64,000 nucleotides of DNA from Rheinheimera faecalis (GTDB lineage Bacteria > Pseudomonadota > Gammaproteobacteria > Enterobacterales > Alteromonadaceae), in assembly GCF_021290965.1 (NCBI RefSeq), contig NZ_JAJOYT010000002.1, forward strand, positions 310,001 to 374,000, in the 5' to 3' direction. Made by a program: the position numbers and the translations under genes. Positions 34,357 to 43,960 of the stretch are shown in pieces. The notes beneath the pieces are model-generated. The model saw only the letters and a program-made list of their open reading frames with translations, had not been told where the DNA came from and made no database searches. Position 1 is the first letter of the stretch, and each line of letters opens with the position of its first letter.

Positions 34357-35715
34357 ATGCATATTCATATTTTAGGCATTTGTGGCACTTTTATGGGCGG
34401 TATTGCCGCTATTGCAAAAAGTCTTGGGCATAAAGTGACAGGCTCCGACGCCAATGTATATCCGCCTATGAGTACTCAGCTGGAGCAATTGGGCATTGAA
34501 CTGACTCAGGGTTATGATCCGGTGCAGCTGCAACCTGCCCCTGATCTGGTCATTATTGGTAATGCCATGTCACGTGGCAATCCGGCTGTGGAGTACACAC
34601 TGGATCAGAATATTCCTTACAGCTCTGGCCCACAGTGGCTGGCTGAACAGGTATTGCATCAGCGTTGGGTGCTGGCTGTGTCTGGTACTCATGGCAAAAC
34701 TACCACCAGTAGTATGCTGGCCTGGGTGCTGGAGTATGCGGGTTTAAAGCCTGGCTTTTTAATAGGTGGTATTCCGCAGAATTTTGATAGCTCAGCCCGT
34801 TTAGGTGACTCGCCGTTTTTTGTTATTGAAGCTGATGAATACGACACGGCTTTTTTTGATAAGCGTTCCAAGTTTGTGCACTACAGACCCCGCACTTTGG
34901 TGATTAATAATCTGGAATACGATCATGCCGATATTTTCCCGGACTTAGCCGCTATTCAGCGTCAGTTCCATCATTTGTTGCGTATGGTACCGGCCACTGG
35001 TCTGGTATTGAGCCCAGCCCATGTGGAAGCTGTGGATCAAACCTTAGCTATGGGCTGTTGGAGTGAGCAGCAGCGTTATGGCAAAGACTGGACTGTGGAA
35101 TTAAAACAGCCGGATGGCAGTGTGTTTGAATTGTTTTACATGGCGGTATCACAAGGTACCTTACACTGGGATTTATGTGGCAACCATAATGTCGAAAACG
35201 CTGTGATGGCGATAGCTGCTGCCCGTCATGTTGGTGTGCCTGTGGCTGTGTCTATTGAAGCTTTAATGCAGTTTGTCGCGCCAAAACGCAGGATGGAACT
35301 CAAAGGCACAGTCAAAGGCATTGCTGTGTATGATGATTTTGCCCATCACCCAACAGCTATTGAAACCACCTTAGCGGGTTTAAGAGCCCGTGTAGGGGAT
35401 GCAAAAATTTGGGCAGTGCTGGAGCCGAGATCCAATACTATGCGGATGGGCGTACATAAATCTGCTATCGCTGATTCGCTGCATGATGCTAATGACGTGC
35501 TGCTGTTTGAACCTGCTAATTCTGGCTGGTCCCTGGCAGCTGTGGCAGAACAAATGCCGGGCAGAGCGCAAGTGTTTCAATCTGTGGAATTAATAGTGGC
35601 GGCTTTGGTTGAAAAAGCGTCCGCAGGGGATCATATAGTGATTATGAGCAACGGCGGTTTTGGTGGTATACATCAGAAACTGCTGGACGCATTATCTGCA
35701 GCCCGTCGTACTTGA
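34357..35715 (+). CDS. mpl: UDP-N-acetylmuramate:L-Ala-gamma-D-Glu-meso-DAP ligase
   Basis: 452 residues of the Mur ligase family. N-terminal MHIHILGICGTFMGGIA and the ATP loop SGTHGKTTTSSML are diagnostic; EADEYDTAFFDKRSKF and YDDFAHHPTAIETTL follow. Mpl reattaches recycled murein tripeptide to UDP-MurNAc. It ends GIHQKLLDALSAARRT; the last codons and the stop fall in an ERIC-like element. Divergent from fbp. Confidence 0.97.
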   Translation: MHIHILGICGTFMGGIAAIAKSLGHKVTGSDANVYPPMSTQLEQLGIELTQGYDPVQLQPAPDLVIIGNAMSRGNPAVEYTLDQNIPYSSGPQWLAEQVLHQRWVLAVSGTHGKTTTSSMLAWVLEYAGLKPGFLIGGIPQNFDSSARLGDSPFFVIEADEYDTAFFDKRSKFVHYRPRTLVINNLEYDHADIFPDLAAIQRQFHHLLRMVPATGLVLSPAHVEAVDQTLAMGCWSEQQRYGKDWTVELKQPDGSVFELFYMAVSQGTLHWDLCGNHNVENAVMAIAAARHVGVPVAVSIEALMQFVAPKRRMELKGTVKGIAVYDDFAHHPTAIETTLAGLRARVGDAKIWAVLEPRSNTMRMGVHKSAIADSLHDANDVLLFEPANSGWSLAAVAEQMPGRAQVFQSVELIVAALVEKASAGDHIVIMSNGGFGGIHQKLLDALSAARRT

Positions 35716-35823
35716 AGCTACAGCTTTGTTGGCTGCCTGTTCGCGCCCCAGTCACATAGGTTAACTATGCTCCTGGGGTCTTGAACACTTGCCGCCTCCC
35801 TGCAACTCCAATTACTTAGGGTT
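35702..35823. repeat. ERIC-like element 1
   Basis: About 122 bases. The core CCCCAGTCACATAGGTTAAC then TATGCTCCTGGGG is the central inverted repeat of ERIC/IRU sequences, and CCCGTCGTACTTGAAG and GTAACTCCA-like ends match. It aligns with the inverted copy at 54562-54687. It overlaps the last 14 bases of mpl and fills most of the mpl-ubiX gap. Confidence 0.85.
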
Positions 35824-35870
35824 CGGATCAGCGGGAAAAATAAGTGTCATCATTTTATAAAGAGAACTCC

Positions 35871-36485
35871 ATGACCCAAGAAGTCACTTTAGCTTTTACC
35901 GGCGCTTCAGGCGCTGGTTATGGCTGGCGTTTGCTGGAAAACTTGCTGGCGCAGCAGGTCAAAGTGCATCTGTTAATTTCCAGTGCTGCCCGCGTCGTAT
36001 TTGCCACTGAATATGATTTAAAACTGCCGGGTGGTCCTGAAGCCTGTCGTGATTTTATTCTGAAAAAAAACGGTGCCACTAAAGAGCTGTTAGCCGTATA
36101 TGGCAAAGATGACTGGTTTTCGCCTTGTGCTTCAGGCTCAGCTGCACCAAAACAGATGGTGATTTGCCCATGCTCCACTGGTACTGCAGCCGCTATTGCC
36201 CATGGCATGAGTGACAATCTGATTGAGCGCGCTGCGGATGTCGTATTGAAAGAACGCGGTCAGCTCATCATAGTGCCACGCGAAACTCCATTGAGTACCA
36301 TTCATCTGGAAAACTTACTGGCCTTGTCCAAAGCTGGTGCTGTGGTCATGCCGGCAGCGCCTGGTTTTTATCATCAGCCTCAATCTGTCGATGACTTAAT
36401 CGACTTTATGGTGGCGCGAATTCTTGACCATTTAGGTTTAAAGCAACAGTTAGTCAGCCGTTGGGGCTATGGAGATCAGCAGTGA
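35871..36485 (+). CDS. ubiX: Flavin prenyltransferase UbiX
   Basis: 204 residues from the ATG at 35871 with AGAGAA upstream; a GTG at 35844 is less likely. Motifs: [19 protein letters not shown] (FMN-binding), [34 protein letters not shown] and [14 protein letters not shown]. It makes prenyl-FMN, the cofactor of UbiD-type decarboxylases in ubiquinone synthesis. Its TGA overlaps the GTG start of the downstream ABC gene. Confidence 0.95.
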   Translation: MTQEVTLAFTGASGAGYGWRLLENLLAQQVKVHLLISSAARVVFATEYDLKLPGGPEACRDFILKKNGATKELLAVYGKDDWFSPCASGSAAPKQMVICPCSTGTAAAIAHGMSDNLIERAADVVLKERGQLIIVPRETPLSTIHLENLLALSKAGAVVMPAAPGFYHQPQSVDDLIDFMVARILDHLGLKQQLVSRWGYGDQQ

Positions 36486-37408
36486 CCTTAGCGTTAGAAA
36501 TTAAACAGTTACACAAAGTGTATAAAAGCGGCACCGTCGCTTTAACTGGTATTGATCTGGAAGTGCAGCAAGGCGATTTTTTTGCCTTATTGGGGCCGAA
36601 TGGTGCTGGCAAAAGTACCAGCATCGGCATTATCAGTTCGCTGGTCAATAAAAGCAGTGGGACTGTCAAAGTCTTTGATTATGATCTGGACACCCACCTT
36701 GAAGATGCCAAAAGCCAATTAGGTTTAGTGCCACAGGAATTTAACTTCAACCAGTTTGAAACTGTGCTGCAAATTGTACTGAATCAGGCTGGTTATTATG
36801 GTGTGCCACGTTCTGTTGCCATAGTCCGTGCTGAAAAGTACTTAGGTCAGCTTGGCTTATGGGAAAAACGTCATGCCCGTTCGCGTGAACTCTCTGGTGG
36901 TATGAAACGCCGGCTGATGATAGCCCGTGCCTTAATGCATGAACCTAAGCTACTGATTTTAGATGAACCTACAGCCGGCGTTGATATTGAACTGCGCCGT
37001 TCTATGTGGGAGTTTCTCAAAGAAATTAACCAGCAGGGTGTGACTATTATTCTGACCACCCACTATCTGGAAGAAGCTGAGTCTTTGTGCCGCAACATCG
37101 CCATTATCGACAAAGGCCAGATAGTCGAAAACACCAGCATGAAAAACCTGCTGAGTAAGCTGAACAAAGAAACCTTTTTACTCGATATAGCGCCGACAGA
37201 AGCGGTGATCACATTGGAAGGTTATACATTCCGTCAGACAGACAGCCATAGTCTGGAAGTGGATGTGGTTAAAGCTCAGGGCTTAAATGGCGTATTCAGC
37301 GCTTTAACAGCGCAGGGCATTCAGGTGCTTTCAATGCGTAACAAAGCCAACCGTCTGGAAGAATTGTTTGTCAGTCTGGTCGAAAACGGACGCGGAGCCA
37401 AAGCATGA
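36482..37408 (+). CDS. ABC transporter ATP-binding protein (YadG-type)
   Basis: 308 residues from GTG at 36482, which overlaps the ubiX stop as GTGA and has GGAG 8 bases upstream; a TTG at 36461 is less likely. Walker [14 protein letters not shown]-loop [10 protein letters not shown], signature [15 protein letters not shown], Walker [14 protein letters not shown]-loop TTHYLEEAE. Matches the DrrA/NatA-like exporter group and E. coli YadG. It overlaps the permease gene by 4 bases. Substrate unknown. Confidence 0.92.
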   Translation: MTLALEIKQLHKVYKSGTVALTGIDLEVQQGDFFALLGPNGAGKSTSIGIISSLVNKSSGTVKVFDYDLDTHLEDAKSQLGLVPQEFNFNQFETVLQIVLNQAGYYGVPRSVAIVRAEKYLGQLGLWEKRHARSRELSGGMKRRLMIARALMHEPKLLILDEPTAGVDIELRRSMWEFLKEINQQGVTIILTTHYLEEAESLCRNIAIIDKGQIVENTSMKNLLSKLNKETFLLDIAPTEAVITLEGYTFRQTDSHSLEVDVVKAQGLNGVFSALTAQGIQVLSMRNKANRLEELFVSLVENGRGAKA

Positions 37409-38175
37409 GTTCACGTAATTTAATAGCGCTACAAAGCATTCTCTATAAAGAAACCAACAGATTTATGCGTATTTGGGTGCAAACCCTGGTGCCGCCTGCC
37501 ATTACCATGACGTTGTATTTTGTCATTTTTGGCGCTCTGGTTGGTTCGCGTATTGGTGATATGGGCGGCTTCAGTTATATGGAGTTTATTGTGCCTGGCC
37601 TGATTATGATGTCAGTGATTACGAACTCGTATTCGAATGTGGCTTCATCTTTTTTCAGCGCCAAGTTTCAACGTAATGTCGAAGAGCTACTGGTCGCTCC
37701 TGTGCCTAACTACATCATAGTGCTGGGTTATGTTGGTGGTGGCGTTGCGCGCGGTATTCTGGTTGGATTGATTGTCTCTTTGTTATCGCTGTTTTTTGTT
37801 GATATCAAAGTGCATCACTTGTTTATTCTGATGTCGACTGTGGTATTAACAGCTACTTTGTTTTCGTTAGCCGGTTTAATTAACGCCATTTACGCTAAGA
37901 CTTTTGATGACATCAGCATTATTCCAACTTTTGTGCTGACGCCTTTAACCTATTTAGGTGGGGTATTTTATTCACTGAGTTTATTGCCACAATTCTGGCA
38001 ATACGTGTCGCAAATCAACCCTATTGTGTATATGGTCAACGCCTTCCGCTACGGCTTTTTAGGCGTCAGTGACGTGAATCTGGTGTTTGCGTTTAGTGTG
38101 ATTATTGGTTTTATTCTGGTGTTTTTTAGCTTTGCTATGTACCTGATTAATAAGGGCACTGGTCTTAGAAGCTAA
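37405..38175 (+). CDS. ABC-2 type permease (YadH-type)
   Basis: 256 residues, six predicted membrane segments (for example near 33-55, 63-85, 108-135, 146-165, 175-195, 225-245). Conserved ABC-2 motifs: FMRIWVQTLVPPAITMTLYF, VPGLIMMSVITNSY, NPIVYMVNAFRYGFLG. Partner of the ATPase encoded just upstream (ATGA overlap). Closest known pair is E. coli YadG-YadH, exporter of unknown substrate. Confidence 0.92.
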   Translation: MSSRNLIALQSILYKETNRFMRIWVQTLVPPAITMTLYFVIFGALVGSRIGDMGGFSYMEFIVPGLIMMSVITNSYSNVASSFFSAKFQRNVEELLVAPVPNYIIVLGYVGGGVARGILVGLIVSLLSLFFVDIKVHHLFILMSTVVLTATLFSLAGLINAIYAKTFDDISIIPTFVLTPLTYLGGVFYSLSLLPQFWQYVSQINPIVYMVNAFRYGFLGVSDVNLVFAFSVIIGFILVFFSFAMYLINKGTGLRS

Positions 38176-38200
38176 ACAGAAGCTCAAATTTAAGATGAAT

Positions 38201-38236
38201 AAAAAAAGAGGCGCTTATATAGCGCCTCTTGTTTTT
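38201..38236. terminator. Bidirectional terminator between the ABC operon and the EAL gene
   Basis: AAGAGGCGCT pairs with AGCGCCTCTT around TATAT; A run left, GTTTTT right. It lies between the convergent genes and overlaps the first bases past the EAL stop. Confidence 0.88.
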
Positions 38237-40112
38237 ATACTGAGCCTCTTTCGTAGTAGCGCAGCGGTACTGGTGCCGCAGGGCCAAAATAGTAACCTTG
38301 CGCATAACTGATACCACAACGTTCCAACGCATCCAATGACTGTTTGCTTTCCACCATCTCAGCGATGATCAGTAACTGGGTTTGTTTGGCAAAAGAGCTG
38401 ATATGTTCAATAAAGAGCTGAGCGTCAGGATCTGAGCTTATCAGCTCAATTAAACTGCCATGAATTTTTAATCCATCCACCCGCAACTGCAGCAAGTCGG
38501 CCATACCTACGCCACTGGCTACACCAAAATCATCCAGCAGTACTTTGGCTCCGGCTTTTTGCAAAGCGGCTATGGCGTCGCGGCAACGTTCAAACTGAGG
38601 TAATACTCCGGCTTCAGCCAGTTCAAAATACACCCGTTCAGGTTTGGGATAATGCTGCAGATAGTCGAGGAAAAACTGTTGTAAATCATCATCCAGTAAG
38701 TCACGGCAATTGACGTTAATAGACCAGCTGACTTCAGAAGCGGCAAACTGACTGGCACTTTTTATAAACATCATCTTGGTCAGCTCTGTATCCAAATGAC
38801 TGCGGTTGATGATGCTTAAAAACTGATCCGGCGTCAGTATGCTGCCATCACTACGTAAAATACGGGCCAGACATTCGTACTGAAAAATCTCGCCAGTGCT
38901 GATTTGTACCAGGGGCTGGAAGTAGGGCACTATTTGTTCATGGCCTATGGCTTCGCGCACTTCTTTAGCCATTTTGATATTGGTATGCAGATGCTGTTTC
39001 AGTGCCAGTAAGTTGTCTGAATACACTACTAAAGATTGTTGCTGCAAACGTGCTGTGTTCACAGCCAGCATGGCATTTTCCAGCACTACAGCGGCAGGCG
39101 ACAAGGCTACACCTAAAGTCACAGTAAAGAGTAAATAGGGGTCATTCAGCACAGGTTGAGTGAAATCAAAACTTTTGAGCTTGTCATGTAACTCGTTATC
39201 AGAAACGCTGGCCACACGACGTATCGCGAGTTTCTCAAAAGACAGGCGATATAAGCGGAAAGGACGGCCTAAATGCAGTTGCAACTGGCTGATAAATTGG
39301 TTGATGGCTTGTTCGGCTATCAGCGTGCCATACAAATGACTGATTTCCTCAAGATTGTTGACTTGTAAAATCGCCAACTGGCTGAGGCCACTTGTTTCAT
39401 GACGAAGATGAGCTTCCAAAGCTAAGGCATTACGCCGACCTGAACTGCGATCTGTCGTCAGGTTGTGGCGCAGCACCATGGCGTAACTTAACGCCAGCAA
39501 TAAAGCCAAACCAAAAAATATCGAGCCACTTAAAATGGATTGTTGCATGCTGGCCATCAGCCACTGATCCAGATCGGTAATAGCAATATCAGCGCCAGCT
39601 AAATACACAGTGCCATCGGCGCTTTGGTACGGAACCAATACAGACCGGAAATGGCCAAATTGATCAACAGACTCTTCAAATACCGGGGCTATGGAAGCAA
39701 AAGCTGCTTTGTTAGCTTCGGTCGCTTCGGGATAATAGTCGTAAAAGTAACTTAACTGTCCACGCAACAAGTCATCTTCTGTATAACTGGATGAGGTGAA
39801 GTGCACTTTGCCATCGACCTGGATCATGCTGTAGACATACTGCAATTTTAAATCTTTGGCATAAAGGCTGAGCTTTTTGGCCAGCTCCAGATACTCAGCG
39901 CGGGAAATATGTTGAGGGCCACTGATGTTGTTATGGTAATTCTCGCCAAGCAAATAAGGCACGGCTTTCACTGCATTGGTTAACTGCAGATCAACCTGTG
40001 CTAGTTTGGTCTGGTAGGTTTGCTGATACTGGTAATACACGTAGCCAGCTATGGCGAGCAAATACACCACTAGGCTTATCATAATAAAATGTGCTGAACG
40101 GATCCGTAGCAT
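38235..40112 (-). CDS. Membrane-bound sensor with degenerate GGDEF and EAL domain
   Basis: 625 residues. TM1 (about 10-28), periplasmic sensor of ~160 residues, TM2 (about 193-213), a GGDEF-like domain with no GGDEF motif (RLYRLSFEKLAI at that place) and a C-terminal EAL domain. EAL catalytic positions mostly survive: ECLARI (E kept, A to C), NVNCRD, ELAEAG, DDFGVASG, KIHGS (K kept, D to H), AEMVES and YAQGY. Phosphodiesterase activity is possible but not certain. It would act on c-di-GMP at the inner membrane in response to an external cue. Monocistronic. Confidence 0.88.
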   Translation of the reverse strand: MLRIRSAHFIMISLVVYLLAIAGYVYYQYQQTYQTKLAQVDLQLTNAVKAVPYLLGENYHNNISGPQHISRAEYLELAKKLSLYAKDLKLQYVYSMIQVDGKVHFTSSSYTEDDLLRGQLSYFYDYYPEATEANKAAFASIAPVFEESVDQFGHFRSVLVPYQSADGTVYLAGADIAITDLDQWLMASMQQSILSGSIFFGLALLLALSYAMVLRHNLTTDRSSGRRNALALEAHLRHETSGLSQLAILQVNNLEEISHLYGTLIAEQAINQFISQLQLHLGRPFRLYRLSFEKLAIRRVASVSDNELHDKLKSFDFTQPVLNDPYLLFTVTLGVALSPAAVVLENAMLAVNTARLQQQSLVVYSDNLLALKQHLHTNIKMAKEVREAIGHEQIVPYFQPLVQISTGEIFQYECLARILRSDGSILTPDQFLSIINRSHLDTELTKMMFIKSASQFAASEVSWSINVNCRDLLDDDLQQFFLDYLQHYPKPERVYFELAEAGVLPQFERCRDAIAALQKAGAKVLLDDFGVASGVGMADLLQLRVDGLKIHGSLIELISSDPDAQLFIEHISSFAKQTQLLIIAEMVESKQSLDALERCGISYAQGYYFGPAAPVPLRYYERGSV

Positions 40113-40435
40113 GCAATGACTCGTAAAAAGGAACCTGAAAACAATACGTTAATAGCTTAGCTGATTTAAATCAGGCTGGCAGCTAATACTTTAATCTGAT
40201 TCAAAGACCCGCTATCCCGCAGATTTGTTGCAATCAGGTGGGGACATTCGGCAAAAATAGGCTGTTTATCCGGTTTTTACAGCATCTTTGCAGCAAGATG
40301 ATCGACAGATGAATTTTTTTAAAGACATTTAAAGGTGCATTTAGTACAGTGACCTCCTTTTTGACTTACTGATTTTACGGCCTGAAAACACAAAATAAGA
40401 AGCCGAAATAGAGACGACGGTGAGACAGGATACGA
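40113..40435. other. Divergent intergenic region, no confident element
   Basis: The 323-base gap should carry promoters for panP and the EAL gene. TTGACT (around 40359) resembles a -35, but no -10 follows at proper spacing. No gene or palindrome stands out. Confidence 0.4.
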
Positions 40436-42082
40436 ATGACAGAATTAAACAAACGTCAGGCTACTGCTTCTGAAGAAGCCTTGTGGCGGATATTTACTGT
40501 ACCAGAGGCTCCGGACTCGACTTTAAGTATCATCGAACAGAATATTTCGCAAAACCTGGCTGGTTTTTTACGCGAAAGTATTGTCGCTGTGGAAAAACCA
40601 CTGTGGCAAATTGAACGCGATTTCCAGGCTCACCAAATTCCTTCTGAACCAAAATTTGTGTCGGACTATGCCGAACAGATGATGGAAAAGCTGGTGGCGC
40701 ATTCAGTGCATACCGCAGCGCCAAGTTTTATTGGTCATATGACCTCGGCTTTGCCTTATTTTGTCTTACCGCTGTCAAAAATGATGGTGGGTTTAAACCA
40801 GAATCTGGTGAAAATCGAAACCTCCAAAGCTTTTACTCCGTTAGAGCGTCAGGTCATCGGCATGATGCATCATCTGGTGTATGGCGAAGGCGACAGCTTT
40901 TATAAAAAATGGATGCACAGCGCCAACCATTCCTTAGGTGCTTTTTGTTCTGGCGGCACCATTGCCAATATCACCGCACTCTGGATTGCCCGTAACCGTT
41001 TATTAAAAGCCGATGGTGACTTTAAAGGCGTGGCCAAAGAAGGTTTGTTCCGCGCTATGAAATATTATGGCTATGAAGGTTTAGCTATTTTAGTCTCAGA
41101 GCGTGGCCATTATTCGTTGGGCAAAGCGGCGGATATTTTAGGTATTGGCCGTGAGTTTTTAGTACCGGTCAAAACCGATGCCAATAACAAAGTGCAAAGC
41201 GATGAAATGCGTCGGGTCAGTCGTGAACTGAATGACAAAAACATCAAAGTGATGGCGATAGTGGGGGTGGCTGGTACTACAGAAACCGGTAACGTCGACC
41301 CACTGAATGATTTAGCCGATTTAGCTGCTGAACTGGGCTGCCATTTCCATGTCGATGCCGCCTGGGGTGGTGCAACCTTACTCTCTGATAAATACCGTCA
41401 TTTGCTGAGTGGCGTAGAACGCGCTGATTCAGTGACCATTGATGCACATAAGCAAATGTATGTGCCTATGGGCGCCGGTATGGTGGTGTTTAAACATCCA
41501 TCTTCGGCTCATGCGATAGAACATCACGCTGAGTATATTTTGCGTAAAGGCTCAAAAGATTTAGGTAGCCAGACATTGGAAGGTTCACGCCCTGGTATGG
41601 CCATGCTGGTGCATGCCTGTTTGCAGGTCATTGGCCGTCAGGGTTATGAAATTCTGATCAACCGCAGTCTGGATAAAGCCCGTTATTTTGCCGGTTTAAT
41701 TAAGGATCACGCGGAGTTTGAGCTGATCACTGAACCTGAGCTGTGTTTATTAACCTATCGTTATGTGCCAGCCGAAGTTCAGCGTGCTATGGCGAAAGCT
41801 TCGCCCGACAAACTACATAAGTTTAATGAGCTGCTCAACGGTTTAACCCGCTTTATTCAGAAAACCCAAAGGGAAGAAGGCCGCTCTTTTGTCTCCCGTA
41901 CCCGGATTAAACCTGAACGTTATCAGCGTCAGGACACAGTGGTGTTCCGTGTGGTATTGGCAAACCCTCTGACCACAGATCAGATTTTATTTGATGTGCT
42001 GGAAGAGCAGCAGCAAGTAGCCGCTTTGGATAAAGAGTTTTTACCTAAATTGCTGCAATTGGCAAAAGACAGCGCCGCCTGA
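40436..42082 (+). CDS. panP: PLP-dependent aspartate 1-decarboxylase PanP
   Basis: 548 residues, group II PLP decarboxylase. The N-terminus (SEEALWRIFTVPEAPDSTL) and size match PanP of Vibrio and Shewanella (TIGR03799), which makes beta-alanine from aspartate for pantothenate. PLP sites: FCSGGTIANITALWIARNR, HVDAAWGGA and the Schiff-base lysine K339 in IDAHKQMYVPMG. A glutamate decarboxylase of the same fold is the alternative, but size and N-terminus favour PanP. The window has panB and panC without panD at 52.8-54.5 kb. Single gene, followed by a terminator. Confidence 0.9.
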   Translation: MTELNKRQATASEEALWRIFTVPEAPDSTLSIIEQNISQNLAGFLRESIVAVEKPLWQIERDFQAHQIPSEPKFVSDYAEQMMEKLVAHSVHTAAPSFIGHMTSALPYFVLPLSKMMVGLNQNLVKIETSKAFTPLERQVIGMMHHLVYGEGDSFYKKWMHSANHSLGAFCSGGTIANITALWIARNRLLKADGDFKGVAKEGLFRAMKYYGYEGLAILVSERGHYSLGKAADILGIGREFLVPVKTDANNKVQSDEMRRVSRELNDKNIKVMAIVGVAGTTETGNVDPLNDLADLAAELGCHFHVDAAWGGATLLSDKYRHLLSGVERADSVTIDAHKQMYVPMGAGMVVFKHPSSAHAIEHHAEYILRKGSKDLGSQTLEGSRPGMAMLVHACLQVIGRQGYEILINRSLDKARYFAGLIKDHAEFELITEPELCLLTYRYVPAEVQRAMAKASPDKLHKFNELLNGLTRFIQKTQREEGRSFVSRTRIKPERYQRQDTVVFRVVLANPLTTDQILFDVLEEQQQVAALDKEFLPKLLQLAKDSAA

Positions 42083-42120
42083 ATCTATTCTGTGAGGCCT
42101 GAAGCAGGTCCAGCGTCATT

Positions 42121-42158
42121 AAAAAGCCCAATCACAGCAGTGTGATTGGGCTTTTTTA
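42121..42158. terminator. Bidirectional terminator between panP and the DUF4394 gene
   Basis: AAAAAGCCCAATCACA pairs with TGTGATTGGGCTTTTTT around GCAG: a 16-bp perfect stem. Confidence 0.93.
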
Positions 42159-42181
42159 CAGAGCGATCAGTAGAAGCTTAT

Positions 42182-43060
42182 TTAAGGTTCAATCGCCATG
42201 CCAAGCAGAGCCTGACCATCTGCCAAAGTCCCCAGCTTTTTGTTTTGTCCTGTTTGTAAATCCAGTTGATACAGAGTACTGGCAGGCACTGCTGTAGTGC
42301 TAACCGCAATAAAACTCAGATTACTTAAGTCAGAAATATCAAAGGCTATCTGTTGCAGCGATTGCAGTCCAAGGCTGCCTACGGTAAACAACTGTCCTGT
42401 ATTAGGTGATACAGCTGGCGTGGTGCCTTCTTTACTGCCTTGTGTTACCAGTGTGCCATTGGTTTTATCTATGGCGTAGTTGGTCGTCAGCGTGCTGTCT
42501 TGCTGATTGTAGGTATAAGCTGCAGCCACTACAGTGGGTTTTTTGCCAAAGTTAGCGTCCTTGTCTGCGTATTTCAGTTCAGGGTCAACAGAAGCTAAAG
42601 CTGCGGTCTCTGGGTGTAATCTTAAGTTTTGACCATGCTCATTCACCACCCGGATCCTGTCAGCGACAGGATTAAAATCAAAGCCAAACTGGCCTTTTTT
42701 TAATGTGTCTGCAGGTAAAACCGGGCCTGTGGCAGTCACTTTTCCTGTGCCGGTATCTATGCTGTAGAGCTGGCCTTGGTCGGATAATGCAAATAAAACG
42801 CCGTAAGCAACGCGGTAATCTATGCCAACTAACGTCTCGCCTGTTGCCAGACCTGAAAGTGGCTTCTGTTCGACGATTTTATCCGGAGCTGCCACCTTCA
42901 CCTTGATCAATTGATGCGCCTGATCAACTAGCCAAAGGGTTTCATTGCCTTTTAAAGTTGGCATAGTGGCCGCGCCAAGGTCGGTAGATAAGAGCCCTGC
43001 GGATAAAAGGCCAGTTAGAGTCAACAGGGTAGAGCCGAAAATCTGTTTTGTTATTTTCAT
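42182..43060 (-). CDS. DUF4394 family secreted protein
   Basis: 292 residues. Signal peptide to about LGAATMP. The mature chain has repeated beta strands with LVGIDYR, LYSIDTGTGKVT, FGFDFNPVADRIRVVNEHGQ and NLRLHPETA; these are typical of DUF4394, a beta-propeller-like family. Probably periplasmic or extracellular. Function unknown. Convergent with panP. Confidence 0.85.
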   Translation of the reverse strand: MKITKQIFGSTLLTLTGLLSAGLLSTDLGAATMPTLKGNETLWLVDQAHQLIKVKVAAPDKIVEQKPLSGLATGETLVGIDYRVAYGVLFALSDQGQLYSIDTGTGKVTATGPVLPADTLKKGQFGFDFNPVADRIRVVNEHGQNLRLHPETAALASVDPELKYADKDANFGKKPTVVAAAYTYNQQDSTLTTNYAIDKTNGTLVTQGSKEGTTPAVSPNTGQLFTVGSLGLQSLQQIAFDISDLSNLSFIAVSTTAVPASTLYQLDLQTGQNKKLGTLADGQALLGMAIEP

Positions 43061-43264
43061 ACATCCTTTCCTTTATTACTTTCAACTGACCCTGTATCGG
43101 GCCTGCTTTATCATTAAAAGAGCCATAGCTCTGTTACTTGTAACCATAGTGCAGCCTCAAGGCTCTGGTAAGCATACGGTTCTGAACGAAATTCGATCAG
43201 TTTTGTCAGGCAAAGCAGATTTCAGCAAACTGAAGCCAAATATAGTTGCTTACATCTTCAGGCA

Positions 43265-43293
43265 TTGCTTCATGTCTCGTGCAGGGTTACTTT
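43265..43293 (+). promoter_or_regulatory. Possible promoter of the PspC-like gene
   Basis: TTGCTT and TACTTT with 17 bases between, 28 bases ahead of the start codon. Confidence 0.35.
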
Positions 43294-43321
43294 AGAGTTC
43301 AGGTTTATTAAAGAGGGAAGT

Positions 43322-43522
43322 ATGATGTCAGATAAAACCTTAGCTTTATCAAATGATAAAATGATCGCAGGAGTCTGTGGTGGTATAGCCGACTATTTTG
43401 GCTGGTCCAGCGGTGGTGTGCGTCTGGTGTATGTGTTGTTGTCAGTGTTATCAGCAGCTTTTCCCGGCTTATTTGTGTATCTGATTTTATGGCTGTTGAT
43501 GCCAAGAAAAGACAGCCTGTAA
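43322..43522 (+). CDS. PspC domain protein
   Basis: 66 residues from ATG at 43322 (GAGGG 5-6 bases upstream; the frame extends back to 43265 without support). The sequence ALSNDKMIAGVCGGIADYF is the PspC signature, followed by a membrane segment (LVYVLLSVLSAAFPGLFVYLILW) and LMPRKD. PspC proteins sit in the inner membrane and link to the phage-shock response; stand-alone short forms are common. No pspA/B here. The GFA-family gene follows at 29 bases. Confidence 0.88.
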   Translation: MMSDKTLALSNDKMIAGVCGGIADYFGWSSGGVRLVYVLLSVLSAAFPGLFVYLILWLLMPRKDSL

Positions 43523-43551
43523 GCGGCTGTCATTAAAAGAACGGATTTGTT

Positions 43552-43959
43552 ATGTATTCAGGCCAATGCCTTTGTGGTGAAGTAAAAATTGAAATTTGTG
43601 GCGGTATTACTGACATTATTCATTGCCACTGTTCATTGTGCCGCAAATCCAGCGGCACGGCTTATGCTACCAATGGCTTTGTATCCAGTGCAGAATTCAG
43701 TGTGATTCAAGGCGAACAACTGCTCAAAGCCTTTTCGTTAAAACAAGGCAGGTTGCGGCATTTTTGCTCCAACTGCGGCAGTCCTGTGTACAGCTCAAGC
43801 GCTGCAGATCCAGGTCGGGTCCGCATTCGTTTGGGCATACTGGATTCAGAAATAGCCGAGCGTCCCATCAGCCATAACTTTGTCTCGTCAAAAGCCAGCT
43901 GGGACAATCTGGATGCAGACTTGCCCCGTTATGATAGCCATGAGCCTGGCCGAAGCTGA
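43552..43959 (+). CDS. GFA family zinc protein
   Basis: 135 residues with the GFA/CENP-V zinc pattern: CLCGEV, HCHCSLCRKSSG, FCSNCGSPVYSS. The family includes the formaldehyde-activating Gfa of Paracoccus, but most members have no known substrate. Cytoplasmic. Its stop lies one base from the end of the convergent glucan synthase gene. Confidence 0.9.
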   Translation: MYSGQCLCGEVKIEICGGITDIIHCHCSLCRKSSGTAYATNGFVSSAEFSVIQGEQLLKAFSLKQGRLRHFCSNCGSPVYSSSAADPGRVRIRLGILDSEIAERPISHNFVSSKASWDNLDADLPRYDSHEPGRS

Positions 43960-43960
43960 A

